DNA of 64,000 nt from Chamaelirium japonicum (GCA_947650365.1 OX393553.1:62867055-62931054); one strand, 5' to 3'. Numbered from the stretch's first letter, positions 36,538 through 48,103 are shown. The notes: generated by a model from the letters alone, not told the origin. Numbers and translations are program-made.

Positions 36538-37413
36538 TAGGGCTGGCAATTTCGGACCCGACACGGCAGACCCGACACGACCCGACCCGAAGTTAGCGGG
36601 TCTGGGTCAGGGCTAAACGGGTTCGGGTCATAAACGGGTCGACACGATAGACCCGTTTAATAAACGGGTCGGGTCCGGGTTTAGGGTCTGGACACGGTAG
36701 ACCCGGGAAGACCCGTTTAGTATTCAACAGGTCGTGTCGAGTCGAGTCGGGTCGGGTCTACCCGCAATCCGATACTATAATATATAATACCAGCGGGTCT
36801 TTCGGGTCAGGTCTGGTCGAGTTGGATTGGGTCGGATCGGGTCAACTAAATATTCCTATGTGGTTTAATCATACTACGGGGACAAACTCTCGGACATCGG
36901 CCAGCCTCGTGCCTTGGGATCAACCCAAAGGGTGACTTTGAGCTGAAAGCCACGTTTTTCGGCCATTCAGATCTTCTCCAATCGGTCGGCCCTGGTCCGT
37001 GGGCGGGGCATAAATCAGAGCCGTACGCCGTCGCTGGAGTGCGATTCACGCCAAACGTTGTGCGGTCGTGAATCTCGTGATGTGCAGTGAGCCCACCGAT
37101 TGGAGCCGACCCACTGGAGGAGATCCGAATTCCTTTTTCGGGAGTCAGAATTGTGGGGGCCCCATGCTCATTTGATTATCGATCATATATGACCTGCTGT
37201 AGCAGGTTGCAATAACTATTCTGACCCCCTCTCTCAACCGTCCGGGTGATAAACGGGTCTTACTGGGTCTTACCAGGTCTACTCATTTATTGGTGGGTCG
37301 GGTACGGGTTTAGGATCTATACACGATTAGTTAAACGGGTCGGGTCCGGGTCTGGGGTTTTTGGACACGAACATGACTAGACACGACACGACCCGACCCG
37401 ATTGCCACCCCTA
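36538..37413. mobile_element. Non-autonomous hAT-like element, 876 bp, 8-bp TSD GGCGCTGC
   Basis: The termini TAGGGCTGGCAAT and ATTGCCACCCCTA are inverted repeats. GGCGCTGC flanks both sides (36530-36537 and 37414-37421). Both ends are rich in CGGGTCGGGTC and CCCGACCCG motifs that extend the self-complementarity. The TAGGGGTGGCAA-type TIR with an 8-bp TSD is typical of plant hAT elements. There is no transposase; the largest ORF is 67 codons with no motif. Confidence 0.92.
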
Positions 37414-37942
37414 GGCGCTGCCCTGGTTAGTTTCGTTGCCGAGGTTGCCGACGGCCCCCGTTGGCGGCCGGGCAATGGACAGCGCACCCAATCACCCTTG
37501 GCTCGACGCCATCTCGCGTTTAACCACCATCGCACCGACCGAGCTAAACCACAACCCTTCCCTTGCACGACCATTGCCGGTTGCTAGACAACCGGTGGAC
37601 CGGCGGCAGGTAGCCCCGATGATCTCACGCTAAGTTGTGGCTTGGCACACCAACCCTCGACTCCCCACAATCTCGATCAAGCCCTTTGGGCCACACTCAT
37701 GGTTAGTGGGCCCGACCTCCCCGGGTCACGCTCGTAGCAAGGTTGTGGATGCCGATGCGAGCCAAACCACCTCGCATAGCCTTTTGCGCACGAGACCGAC
37801 CTCCAACACCTAAGCCCGACCGAGATCGGCTTTTGCCGATTTTGCCACCGACCGACGCGGTTATGACCGTTTGGCCAGATTAGTGCATTTGGACCCTAAT
37901 GTGGCTTTTGGTGTCAGCAACGCTGACTAACCAAGACGGTAT

Positions 37943-38190
37943 CTTTGGCGCACCGTTTTGTGTACCCATATACAGGTATCTGATGATGCTACCTTTGGCG
38001 CATCGGTTTGCGTGCCAATAGATCGGTATCCGATAACGCTACCTTTGGCACCTCGATTTGCGTGCCAGTAGATCGGTGTCCGATAATGCTATCTTTGGCA
38101 TATCGATTTGCGTGTCAGTAGATCGGTATCCGATGATGCTACCTTTGGCGCATCGGTTTGCGTGCCAGTAGACCGGCGTCCGATGACGCA
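37943..38190 (+). repeat. 50-bp tandem repeat, 5 copies
   Basis: Units start with CTTTGGC at 37943, 37993, 38043, 38093 and 38143, each containing GTGCCAGTAGATCGGT-like and TCCGATGATGCTAC-like phrases. The period is exactly 50 bp. Confidence 0.95.
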
Positions 38191-38394
38191 TAAACTCTCG
38201 ACTCGGCCAATCAGGGCCTAAGCCAACAATATTTTAGCAGCACTTAATGACCATGGGCCGCTGGTATGTTTGGCAGTTAGTGGGCACGTGGACCGAGTCG
38301 GAGGCAGAGCGGAGGGCGCTTAGCAGCATCAGCCCGAGCACACTTTCCAGGTGACATTGCACGCTGTTTAGATAATTAACCATGTTGTTATAGA

Positions 38395-39989
38395 AATTAA
38401 GGGTAGGTGTCCATAACGCTGCATACGGGTCCCGCCGGATATCATCGCATGTGGTCGAGTGGACCCCGCCTTGCATGCGGAGTCACGAGTCCGGCGACGC
38501 ATGCTTAATAATATAATTTAATAATAAATTTTCTGATTGCTTGGACACCATAAGTAGAAATTCCCTTAATATTAAGAATTAATAATTAAATATTAATTAT
38601 CGGGCTCACTCTCCTGGATGGAGTATGGAGACCCGGGCACACGGGAATACGGGCGAGAATAAATTCTTTATAGTGCGGTACGAATCCCGGGGTAAAACAT
38701 CGAAATTGCTTTATTTTTTATATTGGTGTGATATTTTATCATGTGGAAAGATTCGGACCCCGTGCGCGCAAGGGCCGTGAACCACCCTGCGCGCACAACC
38801 GAAGATTAGTAGGCTAGGGGGTCACGGGCAGGGATTGTGGTAAAGCCAATAGGTGGTTCCCTTGAAAAGGGATTGGCTTAGCAATCCTGTCCCGGGTAGT
38901 TGAAGCCCCCAAGGAAAGCAAGTTGGGCGGTAGAGCTCCACCGTGAAAGACGGGAAACCCCTTATGATCATATGGGTGACTTTGCGTATGGTGTCAGAGT
39001 ATGCACGGTGAGAGAGTTGGCCCTCTACATCAAAATAAAATGCCCTATAGTAATGCCCGACCGGGGGCAGGATGAACAAAATATCTGGGGTTCACATTGA
39101 GTGTGTTTAAATTTATTAACTGTAAAATGGTACTCTCGATAACCTAGTGACAGTAGGAATTGTATGCAAATGTAGAAAATGCATGGACACTTAAGGCGTG
39201 ATTGAGAATATAGTCGGATAATTAGGTTAATCAGTAAATTGTTTATAAATACGGGCGTCATTAATTACCTAGGCAGTTAGCTTGTCACTAGCCATTTATT
39301 TTGCTAATCTCCCAATTCATTTTGGGGGCTACTCATTCCCACGAGTAGTCTCTTCTGCAGGTTTGGAGACTCAAGGGTAGCCGCAGCACGAGGCCAGCGG
39401 CGGAGTTAGGACGGTGGTAGAGTTTAGATTTCAGTATGTAGTGTAGCAGTACTGTTTCTTTCTGGCATTGTAAACGAACTAAGTTTGGCTTAGTGTATGT
39501 TATTAATAATAATAATACAACCGTGTTCTTGTTGGATATGCCTCTCCTCAAGGCCCCAAGCCTAGGGTAGCTCACTATGAAAAATATAAGTTATAAAATG
39601 ACTTAATTGACTAGCCTCATAGATAAGACCTTTAAACCAGTACCCGTGTGCTAGAGAGCGGGTGAGGCTACTCGGCTCGCTGTCAGAGGCTTGAGTCTCG
39701 TGCTCCCTTAAGAGGGACTTCTGTCAATATGTGGGGCACCAGTAGGCCGTGCATGCTGAGAGGATAGCCCGGTTGAGGGTTGAGTGTGATCATCTCTCTG
39801 TCAATAAAATTGTATCTCTATACTTTCTTTGAAAATAAAAATATTTTCGTAAGTGTTAAAATATTTCTTGAGAGAGTAGAAGCCCTGTGAGAAATCCTAA
39901 TTGGAGTAGTCAGTTGACCAAACCCTAAATCCCTTGGTTTTTCTCAAGTCACCCCCCAGGAATCGGTACCGGATTTCTGGGGCGTGACA
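38395..39989 (+). mobile_element. 5' LTR (3' part) of a decayed Ty3/gypsy element
   Basis: It is colinear but diverged relative to the solo LTR (7460-7620, 9462-9800, 12058-12349) and to the inverse of 48769-50600: the GCATGCGGAGTC hairpin, the GACCCCGTGCGCGCAAGGGC block, the GGGGGCTACTC segment, and the end GATTTCTGGGGCGTGACA. It ends at 39989 immediately before a PBS, which fixes it as a 5' LTR on the plus strand. The upstream boundary is unresolved. Confidence 0.85.
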
Positions 39990-40032
39990 GCTGGTATCGG
40001 AGCCTAGGGATATGTTCCTAGGAGTAGTTTCT
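39990..40032 (+). promoter_or_regulatory. Primer-binding site (initiator tRNA-Met type) and conserved leader
   Basis: GCTGGTATCGGAGC directly follows the LTR end. The next ~30 nt, CTAGGGATATGTTCCTAGGAG onward, are nearly the same in the minus-strand non-coding element (48724-48754), a good candidate for a shared packaging or dimerisation signal. Confidence 0.85.
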
Positions 40033-40093
40033 AGTTAGGTAGAGAGTCTTATTAGGAGGTTAGCGTTAGACTAATCCCTTCTCTTTTCAGAAG

Positions 40094-43000
40094 GTGGGTA
40101 CCAGAAGTGGTAATGGTGCTAACAATGGAGCAGGATCGTCCGTTGGGCCAGACAGCGCGGCGATGATGATGGAAATGCTCCAGGGGATGGCCGCCATGGT
40201 CCAGCAGCAGCAGGCTGCTGTTGCCCAGCAGCAGACGGCTGCTCAGCAGCAGGCCGAGCTAGCTCAGACTGCCCTTGCCCAGGCCCAGGCTCGTAAGCAG
40301 GCCGAGGCGAGCGGCAGGGGAAATTGCTGAAGGACTTTAAGGCGATGGGACCGTCGAGCTTCAGAAGTAAGCCAGACCCCTTGGAGGCCGATCGATGGTT
40401 CCAGCAGACGGAGAAGATACTGAACGTGTTCCGCATCACCGGCGACAAGAGAGTCACCTTCGCCTCATACCAGTTCGAGACTGCGGTAGACTTCTGGTGG
40501 CAGACGGTTCAGCGCACCTGAGTAGCAGATCGAGGAGCGATCACTTGGCCAGAGTTCGAGGAAATCTTTCGAAAGACGTTTTTTCCGATCACCGTGCAGA
40601 ACCGGATGGAGATGGAGTTTCTAGCGCTTTACTAGGGGTCTCGTACTGTGTCTCAGTATGAGGCCAAATTCTCGGAGCTTGCGAGGTATGCTCCTCACCA
40701 GGTGGCAACCAATGGCAGGAGGGCTATGCGCTTTGAGCATGGCTTGAACTCGGCGATCAGGGGTAGGGTTGCTGCCTTCCTAGGGCAATCCTATGAGGAG
40801 TTGGTCAACCGGTCCCTGGCGGTGGAGCAGGAGCTGAAGGAGTCCCGTGCTATCTTGGAAAAGCGGGGTAACGGCAGTCGCCATGGCCCACCGGCTTAGA
40901 AGAGGTTCAGACCCACGGAGGTTCGACCCCCGCCTCGTCAGCCTCAGTATTTCCACGGTCCTCTAGTTCTTGGATCCCAGAGGCGTGGCTGTTTCCAGTG
41001 CGGCTCGCTCGAGCATCTGAAGTGGAGCTGCCCACAGCTCCATCGACAATCGCTTTTACCAGCTCCACCTCTCAGGCCTGCACTGCCGGCACCACCTGTG
41101 CAGCAGCAGAGGCCCCCGCAGAGAGTTCAGCAGCAGCAGCATCCTCCCCAGCCACCACAGCAAAGGCCTTTCCCCCGTCAGGACGGAGGAGGCAACCAGG
41201 CCCAGGGCAGGGCATACTTGTTGGTCGGTCAAGACCTAGAGGCTTCTGGGGGAGCGATCGAAGGTAACCCTGAACTTCGTAGTTCAATTCTTAGTCGTAG
41301 CTGCCTTACTGCTTTTGATTATTTGGGGCTTGTTAGGATTAGTTTTGGTCATAGCTAGCTTAGCCTCTTACATTCCTCCGTTATTGTTAGGCACCTCCCT
41401 GTCTTCTCGACCCTGGCCCACGTTCTTTTCAACAGTGGGTCCACGCACTCCTATATTGTCCCTAGTTTTGTCAAAACTTTGGGACTAAAGTCGGTTCCAT
41501 TGGGTCACACTTTGTCGGTGTTTTCATCGCTCGGGGTGAGTACCGATGTGGACCGAGTCTACCGGGACTGCATCATTCTTGTTGGAGATAGGGAGCTCTC
41601 GACTGACCTGATTATCTTAGACTTGGGAGGAGTGGACGTGTTACTCGGGATGGACTGGTTGTCGACTTACCACGTCACCCTCGACTGCTTCTCGGGGAAG
41701 GTTACCTTCTTACCTCCGGGGAGCGAGGTCTTCTATTTTATAGGAGACAAGCAGAAGGTTCTGTACCCGGTACCGCTGCTGCAGATCTCGCTCAGCTTAC
41801 TAGCGCAGCTACCGAGCAGGGATCGAGATGGGAACCCAGTAGTACTCCCGCCGATGGTTCGTGAGTTCCCAAACGTCTTTCTAGATGAGCTCCCAGGCTT
41901 ACCTCCACCTCGGGAGGTCGAGTTTGCTATAGATCTGGTACCGGGAGCAGCACCGGTCTCGATTGGTCCGTACCGGATGGCTCCTGCTGAGCTGAAGGAG
42001 CTGAAGACTCAGTTGGAGGAGTTGCTTGACCGAGGCTTCATTCATCCTAGCACCTCTCCTTGGGGAGCCCCGGTCCTCTTTGCTCAGAAGAAGGATGAAA
42101 CGAAGAGGCTTTGCATTGATTATCGCAAACTGAATAGCCTCCCGATAAAGAACAAGTATATGTTGCCACGGATAGAGGATCTGTTTGATCAGCTGAAGGG
42201 TGCTTGTTGCTTCTCGAAGATTGATATGAGGACTGGATATCACCAGCTGGCTGTGAGGGTAGAGGATATTCCGAAGACAATATTTCGGACGTGATACGGG
42301 CACTATGAGTTCTTAGTTATGCCCTTCGGTCTGACGAATGCTCCTGCAGTATTTATGGATCTGATGAACCGCGTCTTCAGCATATTCCTGGATAGATTTG
42401 TGGTGGTATTTGTGGACGATGTCCTTATTTACTCCAAGACGGAGGATGATCATCGGGAGCACCTGAGCACAGTATTACAGACCCTCAGAGATCACCAACT
42501 GTATGCCAAGCTCAGTAAGTGTGAGTTCTGGATGCAGGATGTGAAGTTCCTCGGACACGTTGTCTCGAAGGAAGGTATCTCGATGGATCCAACGAAGATA
42601 GAGGCTGTTATGGACTGGGAGTAGCCAAGGAATGTTTTCGAGATCAGGAGTTTCTTGGGGCTAGCAGGCTACTATCGACACTTCGTGGAGGGATTCTCAC
42701 GTCTGACTGCACCTCTCACCCGTCTGACTAAGAAGGGTGTTAAGTTTGAGTGGTCGGAAGATTATGAGAAGTCCTTCCGAGAGTTGAAGCGGCGTCTCAC
42801 TTCGGCCCCAGTGCTGACGATTCCAACTAGCGACAAGGGTTATGTGGTCTTCACTGACGCCTCACTGATGGGGCTTGGAGTAGTTCTGATGCAAGACGAC
42901 AGAGTGGTCGCATACGCCTCGAGACAGTTGAAGACTCACGAGAAGAATTATCCCGCCCATGATCTGGAGTTGGTAGCGGTGGTCGTCGCCTTGAAGATCT

Positions 43001-43531
43001 GGAGGCATTACCTGTACGGTGAGGAGTTTGAGATGTATTGCGATTACAAAAGTCTGCAATACATCACGAGTCAGAAGGATCTGAACATACGACAGAGGAG
43101 GTGGATCGAAGTCCTGAAGGACTTCAACTATTTGCTTTTTTACCATCCTGGTAAAGCGAATGTTGTTGCTGATGCCCTGAGCCGGAAGTCCCGTATCCAG
43201 CTTGTCAGATTGTTGACAGATTGACATGACTTTTTGGCTACGATAGAAGGCTCGGTGGGAGCCTTTTCATACCGTGTTGCGCACCATACGAGTACAGCCC
43301 AACCTACTTCAAAAGGTGATTGCAACACAGAGGTTGGATTCAAAGCTAGAGAAAATAAGGGCACGGTGCGATAGTGGGGAGTCTGTTCCAGACTTGTCAG
43401 TTGACGCTGATGGAGGTCTGAGGTTCCAGACGAGGTTATGCCTTCCCACTGATGAGAAGGTTCGAGAGGAGGTGCTATCAGAGGCGCATCGATCTAGATT
43501 CTCAGTGCACCCTGGCAGCACCAAGATGTAC
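40094..43531 (+). pseudogene. Ty3/gypsy gag-pol (probably Tekay/Del chromovirus), decayed and truncated in integrase
   Basis: Order: a Gln/Ala-rich Gag N-terminus (40094-40320, then a frameshift); the Gag core (DPLEADRWFQQTEKILNVF, 40378-40435); a zinc knuckle CFQCGSLEHLKWSC (40990-41031); protease with NSGSTHS at 41431; RT ([38 protein letters not shown] at 42409); RNase H ([10 protein letters not shown] at 42849; [15 protein letters not shown]); and the start of the integrase zinc finger (HRSRFSVHPGSTKMY) cut at 43531 by the next element's LTR. From 40324 to 43224 one frame holds throughout, broken by stops at 40519, 40633, 40898, 41356, 42292, 42622 and 43222. A frameshift follows near 43260. 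The protease catalytic Asp is Asn. The chromodomain region lies beyond the insertion, so the lineage is inferred from LTR ends, PBS and RT. Confidence 0.93.
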
Positions 43532-45744
43532 TGTCACACCCCAGAAATCTGAAGACCGATCCCTGGGGTGTGAGGTGAGAAAAGGAAGAGGGTTTTGGGT
43601 TTGGTCAATTGATTACACCAATTTGGGTTCTCACAGGGCTTCTTCTACGCTCTCTAATATGAAAAACAAGGAGGAGGGAGAAACAAGAGGGAAATCTTTT
43701 AAATTTGATTTCTCGGAAAACATTTTTATTAAAAAGGAAATAAGAAAAATATCAATAGAGATAAGACATTATCTAATCAGCTCGACCTTCAAAAGTCATA
43801 TCCTCTCAGTATGTGTGACCAGTCGGTGCCACTACATACCGACAGGGGTCTATCTGAGGGAGCACGAAGCTCAAGCCTCCTACGGCTAGCCAAGTGGTCT
43901 CATCCACGCCCTAACACTCAGGTGCACCAATCTAGGGTTCCTATCTACAAGGTTAATCAATTTAGTCATTTATATGTATTTATATTTTCATCATGATCTA
44001 TCCTAGGCTTGGGGCCTTGAGGAGAGGCCTACCCAAAAGAATTCAGCTGGAACCATTGCAACTACAACCATAGAATATAACTAACTAATAAGAACTCTTA
44101 TTCCAATAAAATTACCATGTCTGAAGAGAAAAGACTACAAGACGAACATACCGGTTCACTGCATGGGTTGGGTCTGGTTCAAGTGAACCAGACCGGTTCA
44201 CTGCATGGGTTGGGTCTGCTGGGTCGGGTCGGGTCTGCAGTGCCATGTTGGGTCGGGTCGGGTTCAGGGCTAAACGGGTCGGGTCTGGGGGTTAAATATA
44301 ACATGGGAAATTACCAAACCACCCCCCCTCTCCTTCTTCTCCACGCGACCAGCCCGAAGGGCTGGTTCCTGTGCGCCGACGGCCGACGGGAGGGGGCGGC
44401 CCGGAGCGCCGGCGAGTGCTCGGCCAGCCTCTCCCGCACCACCCCCACGGAGGAGGCGCGGTGGGAGGCGGCCGGAGCGGCCGTCGGAGCCCGAGGGGTC
44501 GGCCGGAGAGGGGCTCGCGCGGGGCTTGGTCGGAGGTCGGAGGTCGCCGGGGAGGGGTTCGGTGCGGCGGCGGTGTCCGCCCGAGCGGGCCACGGCAAGG
44601 GAGAAGGATGGGCCGGGGGTTGCGGGTTGGGTCGCGAAGGGGATGAGAGGAGGAAAGGGGGCTGACCTTGGATCTCGGCGTGCTCGCCGGGGCTCCGGCG
44701 AGGGGCGGGTCGGGGTGCTCCGGTCTTCTCCACGATCTCTTCTCCTTCCCTCTCTCTGACTCTCGCGTTCTCTCTCTACTTCTCCCGTTCTCTCTATCTT
44801 CCTCTCGTTCTCTCTCTCTATTTCTCCCGTTCTCTCTCTTCTACTCTCACGTTCTCTCACGTCCTCTTTCTCTCTCTCTCTATCTCTCTCTATCCCGTTC
44901 TCTCTCTATTTATAGAGGGGGGAGGCTGTTGTGGATATGGTGAGATGGGCTGGGCGGATAGGGTCGGTTAAGGGGAAGGGATATGGACTAAAAGATATGG
45001 GTTTATCAACCCAAAATCTTACCCGATTATTCTCATCCGAATTTCGAATTTAAATAACTGGGGAGGGAGGTCAAGAGAGCTTAAAATTATGCTAGGAGAC
45101 CGGGAGGCAGGCTCCAGGGCTGGTCGGGCTCGGTCCCGAGCCCTGAACCGGGCTCGGTTGGAAACCGGGTGCGATTCGTCCATCAACCGGGCTGAAAAGA
45201 ATAATCACTTGTAACTATCAAACTGGAAGTCGGAATAGGGCCCGAGAGGATTCGTTGGAAAGGTCTCGTTAACGCGAACGCGTTAGCACTTGGTACATAA
45301 TTTTCTGACTTCTGGATCTCCAGAAAAGAAGGAAAGACTCCAAAACTTAAAATAGCAATAACTATTCACCCGGGTGTCGGATCGACCCTAACTCAGGCTC
45401 ATTTGAAGGCTCTCTCAGAGCCTCATCTAACGTATCTTGTTTCGTTACGATCCGATCACCCGATCTCTTGCAAGAAACAAAGCAGCTACAACTATCGACC
45501 AATTATCGCTTTTCTAGGGTTTACCTGCAGGGCTGCCGAAACTGGCTGCGCATACACATGATCGTTGCACGGAACGCACCATCGTGACATGCTCGAAGTT
45601 ACGGAGAATGTGAATGTAAAACATCCCATAGGTTTACGTTCCATTTATTGGGAAAAAGCCCAAAGGAAAAGTCTAGCTGTAAAAAGACGAAACTAGCCAT
45701 TGAGGATTTCTATTATTCTCAAATCTAACACCACAGGTATTACA
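43532..45744 (-). mobile_element. 3' LTR of a non-coding (LARD-like) gypsy element, with 1.95-kb deletion
   Basis: On the minus strand it runs from TGTAATACCTGTGG (45744) to TTTCTGGGGTGTGACA (43532). It is preceded (plus-strand right side, 45745-45780) by the minus-strand phrase GGGACGAAAATTTCTTTAAG and a short purine-leaning tract, typical of the 3' end of Tekay/Del elements. It is almost identical to the other LTR (48769-52601) but lacks the part equivalent to 49388-51337; the junction near 44139-44160 holds ~20 bp of filler. A minus-strand TATA box CTATAAATAG is at 44906-44917. ORFs here are shared leader sequence, not genes. Confidence 0.92.
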
Positions 45745-46904
45745 ACCTATACACCTTAAAGAAATTTTCGTCCCGAAAATTCAATTACTAAAACTGACGA
45801 TACAATCCTACCGACCTACCACTAAAGTAACGAATACGAATTCACAACTGGTACCATATCCTTTCTAATACAGTCCACGAGAAATTAAATCAATACGCCA
45901 ATCATACTAAAAAGAGAAATACTCCGCCACTAACGAGACTACTAACCGAACTTATACAATCGAGTTACATAATTATTAGGATAGGATTAGAACATTAGGT
46001 TCTCGTGGAGCTCACACAAGGCATAACGTTCAATCGTGGTCCTAACAATTATGGACTAATAAAAATTTCGTGACTTTGAATTATCTCCCTTCCCTGGATA
46101 AGGAGCGTCCCCCTTATTCAAAGTGAGGTAGCAATCTGATTTCACGAAACAAGATCACGAGACATTCTCAACTAACGATACTAACACGGAAATGTAATTC
46201 CTACAAATAAACATATACCTATACACCTATAGAATTGAATTGAAAACAACTAGATAATTCGAACTAGTACGCCTAGACTTAAGTCCTATGAGACTTCTCT
46301 CCGGAGCAAATGCGTCTATTACCTACACCACCACTACTACCCTATTAACCTACAAGAAAAACACCACTAAGATATGAATTGAATATCACAACATACACAC
46401 TAACTAACCTAAAAAAATGTTGAATTCCAGGTAACACACTAAACCACAAACGAGCGAGAATAAGAAGAGAACAATGAAAAAGCTGATGCTCAATGAAAGA
46501 CCTAACACTAACAATTCCAATTATGTTATTATCGCAAGACTTAGAAACCTTCTAAAAGATACACTATGATGCACAATTCAGATATACGAGGGAACCTACT
46601 ACTCACGTAGAAAATATTGAACTACGAGAACAACTAACCTACTGGCCAAATAGAGCCGAAAACTAGGATACCGACACGACTACACCTTATACTGACAGTA
46701 TCTTTCTACAAGATTGATTGATCGGTTCTAAACCAAAACAATTAGAAACAAAGCTAAGTGAATCCCCTAAATAATGATTATTCTTAAGATTACAACTGAT
46801 AATGCATTCCCAATTTCCAAAACCGTGAGCAAGTTCCTTAGCAGGATCACTATCAACACTCTAGTACTCAATTATCTCAATTTCATCTCAACGTCACTGC
46901 CCTA

Positions 46905-47690
46905 TGGCTAGTGCACTCTCTCCCGCGAGTCCAAACAAGAACTGTGTAACTAGTTGCCAAAGTTCCTTTTGAGAGCAGTGCAAGCTCTGCCAGGTGCCAA
47001 AGTTTCCGAAGAAACAGTGCACGCGCTGCCGCAAGTTCCAACAGGAACTGCGTAACCAGCTGCCAAAGTTCCGATTAGGAACAGTGCAAGCTCTGCCAGC
47101 TGCCAAAGTTTCCGAAGAAACAGTGCACGCTCTGCCGCAAGTTCCAACAGGAACTGCGTAACCAGCTGCCAAAGTTCCGATTGGGAACAGTGCAAGCTCT
47201 GCCAGCTGCCGAAGTTTCCGAAGAAACAGTGCACGCTCTGCCGCAAGTTCCAACAGGAACTGCGTAACCAGCTGCCAAAGTTCCGATTGGGAACCGTGCA
47301 AGCTCTGCCAGCTGCCAAAGTTTCCGAGGAAACAGTGCACGCTCTGCCGCAAGTTCCAACAGGAACTGCGTAACCAGCTGCCAAAGTTCCGATTGGGAAC
47401 AGTGCAAGCTCTGCCAGCTGCCAAAGTTTCCGAAGAAACAGTGCACGCTCTGCCGCAAGTTCCAACAGGAACTGCGTAACCAGCTGCCAAAGTTCCGATT
47501 GGGAACAGTGCAAGCTCTGCCAGCTGCCAAAGTTTCCGAAGAAACAGTGCACGCTCTGCCGCAAGTTCCAACAGGAACTGCGTAACCAACCGCAAAAGCC
47601 TCCGAAGAGTCAGTGCGTAGCCACAGTATGTCCTCTACCGGACAATCGTCACCATCGCCAAAGTTCCATAGGAACAGTGCATACTCTTTT
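46905..47690. repeat. 106-bp tandem array, ~6 good copies plus degenerate edges
   Basis: GCAAGTTCCAACAGGAACTG recurs at 47031, 47137, 47243, 47349, 47455 and 47561, exactly 106 bp apart. Each unit is composed of three related pieces, two of ~38-40 bp (GCCAAAGTT...CTCTGCC) and one of ~28 bp. The unit length is not a multiple of 3 yet the minus strand is open in three frames (218-233 codons each), all reading the same peptides in rotation. This is best explained by absence of stop codons in the unit, not by coding. Confidence 0.97.
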
Positions 47691-47942
47691 GCAAGAGTCA
47701 CTATCAAGGTATCCCGTAATCTACTAACCATGAGAAATTCAAACTATCACTTGAGATTTTCATCTCCTGGTGTACTCCTTGAAACCACTATCCCCACGAG
47801 TCATCATCATTACTCATAGGATCCATTAAAAAAACACAGAAGCTCTACACCAAGCTAATTATAACCCACGATACACTAGAGAGATTCTAACAAGAAAACT
47901 AATTTAATTATTACATCTATATCGAGATAAGGGACAATCTTA

Positions 47943-48103
47943 AAAACACCAACTAGGTCTCTAATACCAATGGTCAACAAGAATCCAGGAATCCTAAAAC
48001 ACCAACTAAGTCTCTAATACTAAGGGTCAACAAAGATCAAGGAATCATAAAACACCGACTAGGTTTCTAGTGCTTATGGTCAACGAAAAATAACAAAACC
48101 AAC
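47943..48103. repeat. ~54-bp tandem repeat, 3 copies
   Basis: AAACACCAACTAGGTCTCTA-like units start at 47943, 47997 and 48050, each with a GGTCAACAA phrase. Confidence 0.9.

Larger units (their letters stand above)
35636..38394 (+). other. Probable 5' part of the gypsy LTR: CT-rich leader and GC-rich segment
   Basis: It has the same layout as the related LTRs elsewhere in the window: a (CT)n stretch at 35757-35800, a GC-rich segment near 36060-36160, a (GT)9 run at 36186-36203, then unique sequence. It contains a hAT insertion (36538-37413) and a 50-bp array (37943-38190). The LTR start is not fixed; a candidate is TGTAATGACCGG at 35605. ORFs here look like composition artefacts. Confidence 0.4.

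Noticed and set aside
37943..38190. Regular 50-bp spacing considered as a CRISPR-like array
   Set aside because: Units are contiguous with no unique spacers, in plant retrotransposon DNA.
44117..44943. GC-rich ORFs (182, 196, 140 codons), repeated at 51267-52141
   Set aside because: They lie in the transcribed leader of the LTR on both strands, are identical in both LTR copies because the LTRs are, and carry no motif.
46894..47731. Three overlapping minus-strand ORFs of 204-233 codons resembling a repeat protein
   Set aside because: They are the same 106-bp unit read in three frames; the period is not a multiple of 3 and the surroundings are a gene-free retroelement interior.
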